Part shown: positions 31,331-32,360 of the stretch, piece by piece
Position numbering within the stretch: the stretch's first letter is position 1
How the letters are laid out: every line of letters starts with the position of its first letter
NCBI GenBank assembly: GCA_964428835.1
Contig: CAYRZQ010000038.1
Span: 1 to 32,360, forward strand
Source of the DNA: JAIXWP01 sp964428835
GTDB taxonomy: Bacteria > Bacteroidota > Bacteroidia > Flavobacteriales_D > Sanyastnellaceae
Reading direction: 5' to 3'
Length of the DNA stretch: 32,360 nt
The notes under the pieces: model-generated
The model's input: the letters and a program-made list of their open reading frames with translations, nothing else
What the model was told of the DNA's origin: nothing
The model's database searches: none
Program-made: the position numbers and the translations under genes

Positions 31331-31601
31331 TAGCATTAAACTTAGGATTTGAAGACTTGGTATATTTTAGGCGCTTCTTCAAAAAACAAACTGGCCAAAC
31401 CCCATCCCAAATCAGATCTTCTCGATAACGACCACCAGGTTTGGAGGAATAGTGTCCTACCAAGCCCCCTTTTCCTTGTTCCCCTGTTCCCCGGCCAGCC
31501 CATGAATGGGCAGGCTATTGAAATTATTCCAATTTCCAAAATCCAAATTCCTTGTTCTTTCCCCCTTGTTCCCTGTTCCCCCCGTTCCCTCCGTTCCCGT
31601 T
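31331..31601. other. Gene-free interval with pyrimidine-rich tracts
   Basis: No credible coding frame. The right part (31466-31600) contains irregular CCTTGTTCCCCTGTTCCCC-like tracts, purine-rich on the sense strand of the DoxX-like gene that ends at 31602. A short perfect hairpin GCCCAT-GA-ATGGGC lies at 31498-31511, without a T-run. Confidence 0.6.
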
Positions 31602-31982
31602 CTATTTCTTCAATAACGCCAGGAACTTTTCCTTGTTTTCGAATATTACTATCACGTTGATGAGCAATAGTACGATTGCGATTGGAAGACCTTCAGGGGC
31701 TTGGAAAATGTGAGTAAGAAGAATTCCAACTACTGGAGGAAAAACGACAATCGCTCCGAAGGCGCGCGTGCGCGGAATCATGAAAAGAATGCCGCCGATC
31801 ACCTCTACCACAGCAACTAGTGGCAATAACCAACCGATGGTCTTGAATGCCGCATACATCTTCAACATGTGGTCCGGCATATCTGCTGGCATCGGGATGT
31901 ATTCGAAAATTTTATTTAGCCCCGCATTGATCATCATCAAACCAAAAAGGAAGCATAGGATATTGAGTACTTTTGTTTTCAT
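31602..31982 (-). CDS. DoxX-like four-helix membrane protein
   Basis: A 126-residue inner-membrane protein with four hydrophobic helices: ILCFLFGLMMINAGLNKIF, IGWLLPLVAVVEVIGGILFMI, AFGAIVVFPPVVGILLTHIF and LPIAIVLLLINVIVIF. The G-x-N-K-F-like end of helix 1 and E-x-x-x-G-x-L in helix 2 are typical of DoxX/DoxD-like proteins, whose roles include redox balance but are mostly unknown. It stands alone, convergent with the rsmE-DUF4359 pair. Upstream only an imperfect -7 box (TACATTGC) is seen. Confidence 0.8.
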   Translation of the reverse strand: MKTKVLNILCFLFGLMMINAGLNKIFEYIPMPADMPDHMLKMYAAFKTIGWLLPLVAVVEVIGGILFMIPRTRAFGAIVVFPPVVGILLTHIFQAPEGLPIAIVLLLINVIVIFENKEKFLALLKK

Positions 31983-32028
31983 GGGGGCAATGTAGTGAAA
32001 AAAGTTAAGCTCCGACAGCCACTAACAT

Positions 32029-32360
32029 CTCTGCGATACTCTGCGCCCTCTGAGCCTCTGCGTTAAGAAAAGTTTTCGAATTAGGTCCGTTACTACGAAT
32101 TGAAAGGCTGGCTTATAATAAGATTCCCTCGACCTAGAGCTTTGACTCTTTTTACCGCAGAGGCGCAGAGTTCGCAGAGTTCCGCAGAGAGGTTAATAGA
32201 TAATGGAAAGCTTAATATTATCCCTTACCAGAAGCTTCTTCATTTAGCTTTGAAAATAATGCTTACAATTAAAAAAAACTCTGCGTTCCTCTGCGCCCTC
32301 TGCGTCTCTGCGTTAAGAAAAGTTTTCGAATTAGGTCCGTTACTACGAATTGAAAGGCTG
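32029..32360. repeat. 82-bp direct repeat with CTCTGCG heptamers in both orientations
   Basis: Bases 32029-32110 and 32279-32360 are the same 82-bp sequence with 4 differences, offset by exactly 250 bp. Each copy starts with four CTCTGCG-like heptamers and continues through GTTAAGAAAAGTTTTCGAATT to GAATTGAAAGGCTG. Between them, 32157-32191 carries four heptamers in the opposite orientation (CGCAGAG), able to pair with either flank. The second copy runs to the window edge and may continue. No gene is present from 31983 to the end. Confidence 0.95.

Noticed and set aside
31173..31660. Frames on both strands between the DUF4359-like and DoxX-like genes
   Set aside because: They run through simple repeats, show no family features and have no promoter or start context.

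Overview
The window looks like a chromosomal segment of a Bacteroidota bacterium, probably of the Flavobacteriales/Crocinitomicaceae-Cryomorphaceae type (the order is a guess). The phylum rests on a protein with a gliding-motility-type C-terminal sorting domain (type IX secretion), several exact TAnnTTTG promoter boxes, the absence of obvious Shine-Dalgarno sequences, signal peptides ending in AQ, and small families typical of the phylum (DUF6671-, DUF6814- and DUF4359-like). No rRNA, tRNA, CRISPR array, intact insertion sequence or phage is visible.

Layout. 1-2384: a truncated membrane protein coupled to a winged-helix regulator, an RluF-like pseudouridine synthase and a DUF6671 protein. 2381-4830 (minus): fdhD and formate-tetrahydrofolate ligase, overlapping by ATGA. 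4867-6920 (minus): a PhoR/PhoB-like two-component pair. 6938-7074: a likely unannotated structured small RNA or leader with its own promoter box and intrinsic terminator, followed by a subtilisin-like protease (7147-8766). 8767-10880: an accessory zone with simple-sequence repeats, a GH16 glycosidase, a 212-bp MITE-like element with terminal inverted repeats and a 6-bp target duplication, and an IS1-InsA-like zinc-ribbon/HTH protein.

10881-21277 is one long same-strand unit: outer-membrane porin, MHS-type major facilitator, two tiny membrane proteins, a 917-residue fusion of a sodium/solute symporter with a STAC linker and a histidine kinase (CrbS/CbrA type), a receiver-only response regulator, a propionyl-CoA-synthetase-like ligase and acetyl-CoA synthetase. 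Read together it is a self-sensing uptake and activation operon for acetate/propionate-like carboxylates.

21262-24446: two distinct 14-copy arrays of 8-bp units, a type IX-secreted surface protein, an AT-rich HhH-glycosylase-like protein of unknown role and an agmatinase-family ureohydrolase. 24548-29705: TetR regulator, ABC exporter with a strongly degenerate ATPase domain, HlyD adaptor and TolC-like channel, a tripartite export operon. 29722-31982: CutA-like protein, rsmE, DUF4359-like protein and DoxX-like protein. The right edge (32029-32360) holds an 82-bp direct repeat, 250 bp apart, with CTCTGCG heptamers in both orientations.

A recurring theme from 8.7 kb onward is that many intergenic spaces carry a different 6- to 8-bp tandem repeat. 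Read on the sense strand, these are mostly pyrimidine-rich ahead of genes (often abutting a TATCTTTG box 4-5 nt from the ATG) and purine-rich immediately after stop codons. In two genes the repeat supplies the last codons and the stop.
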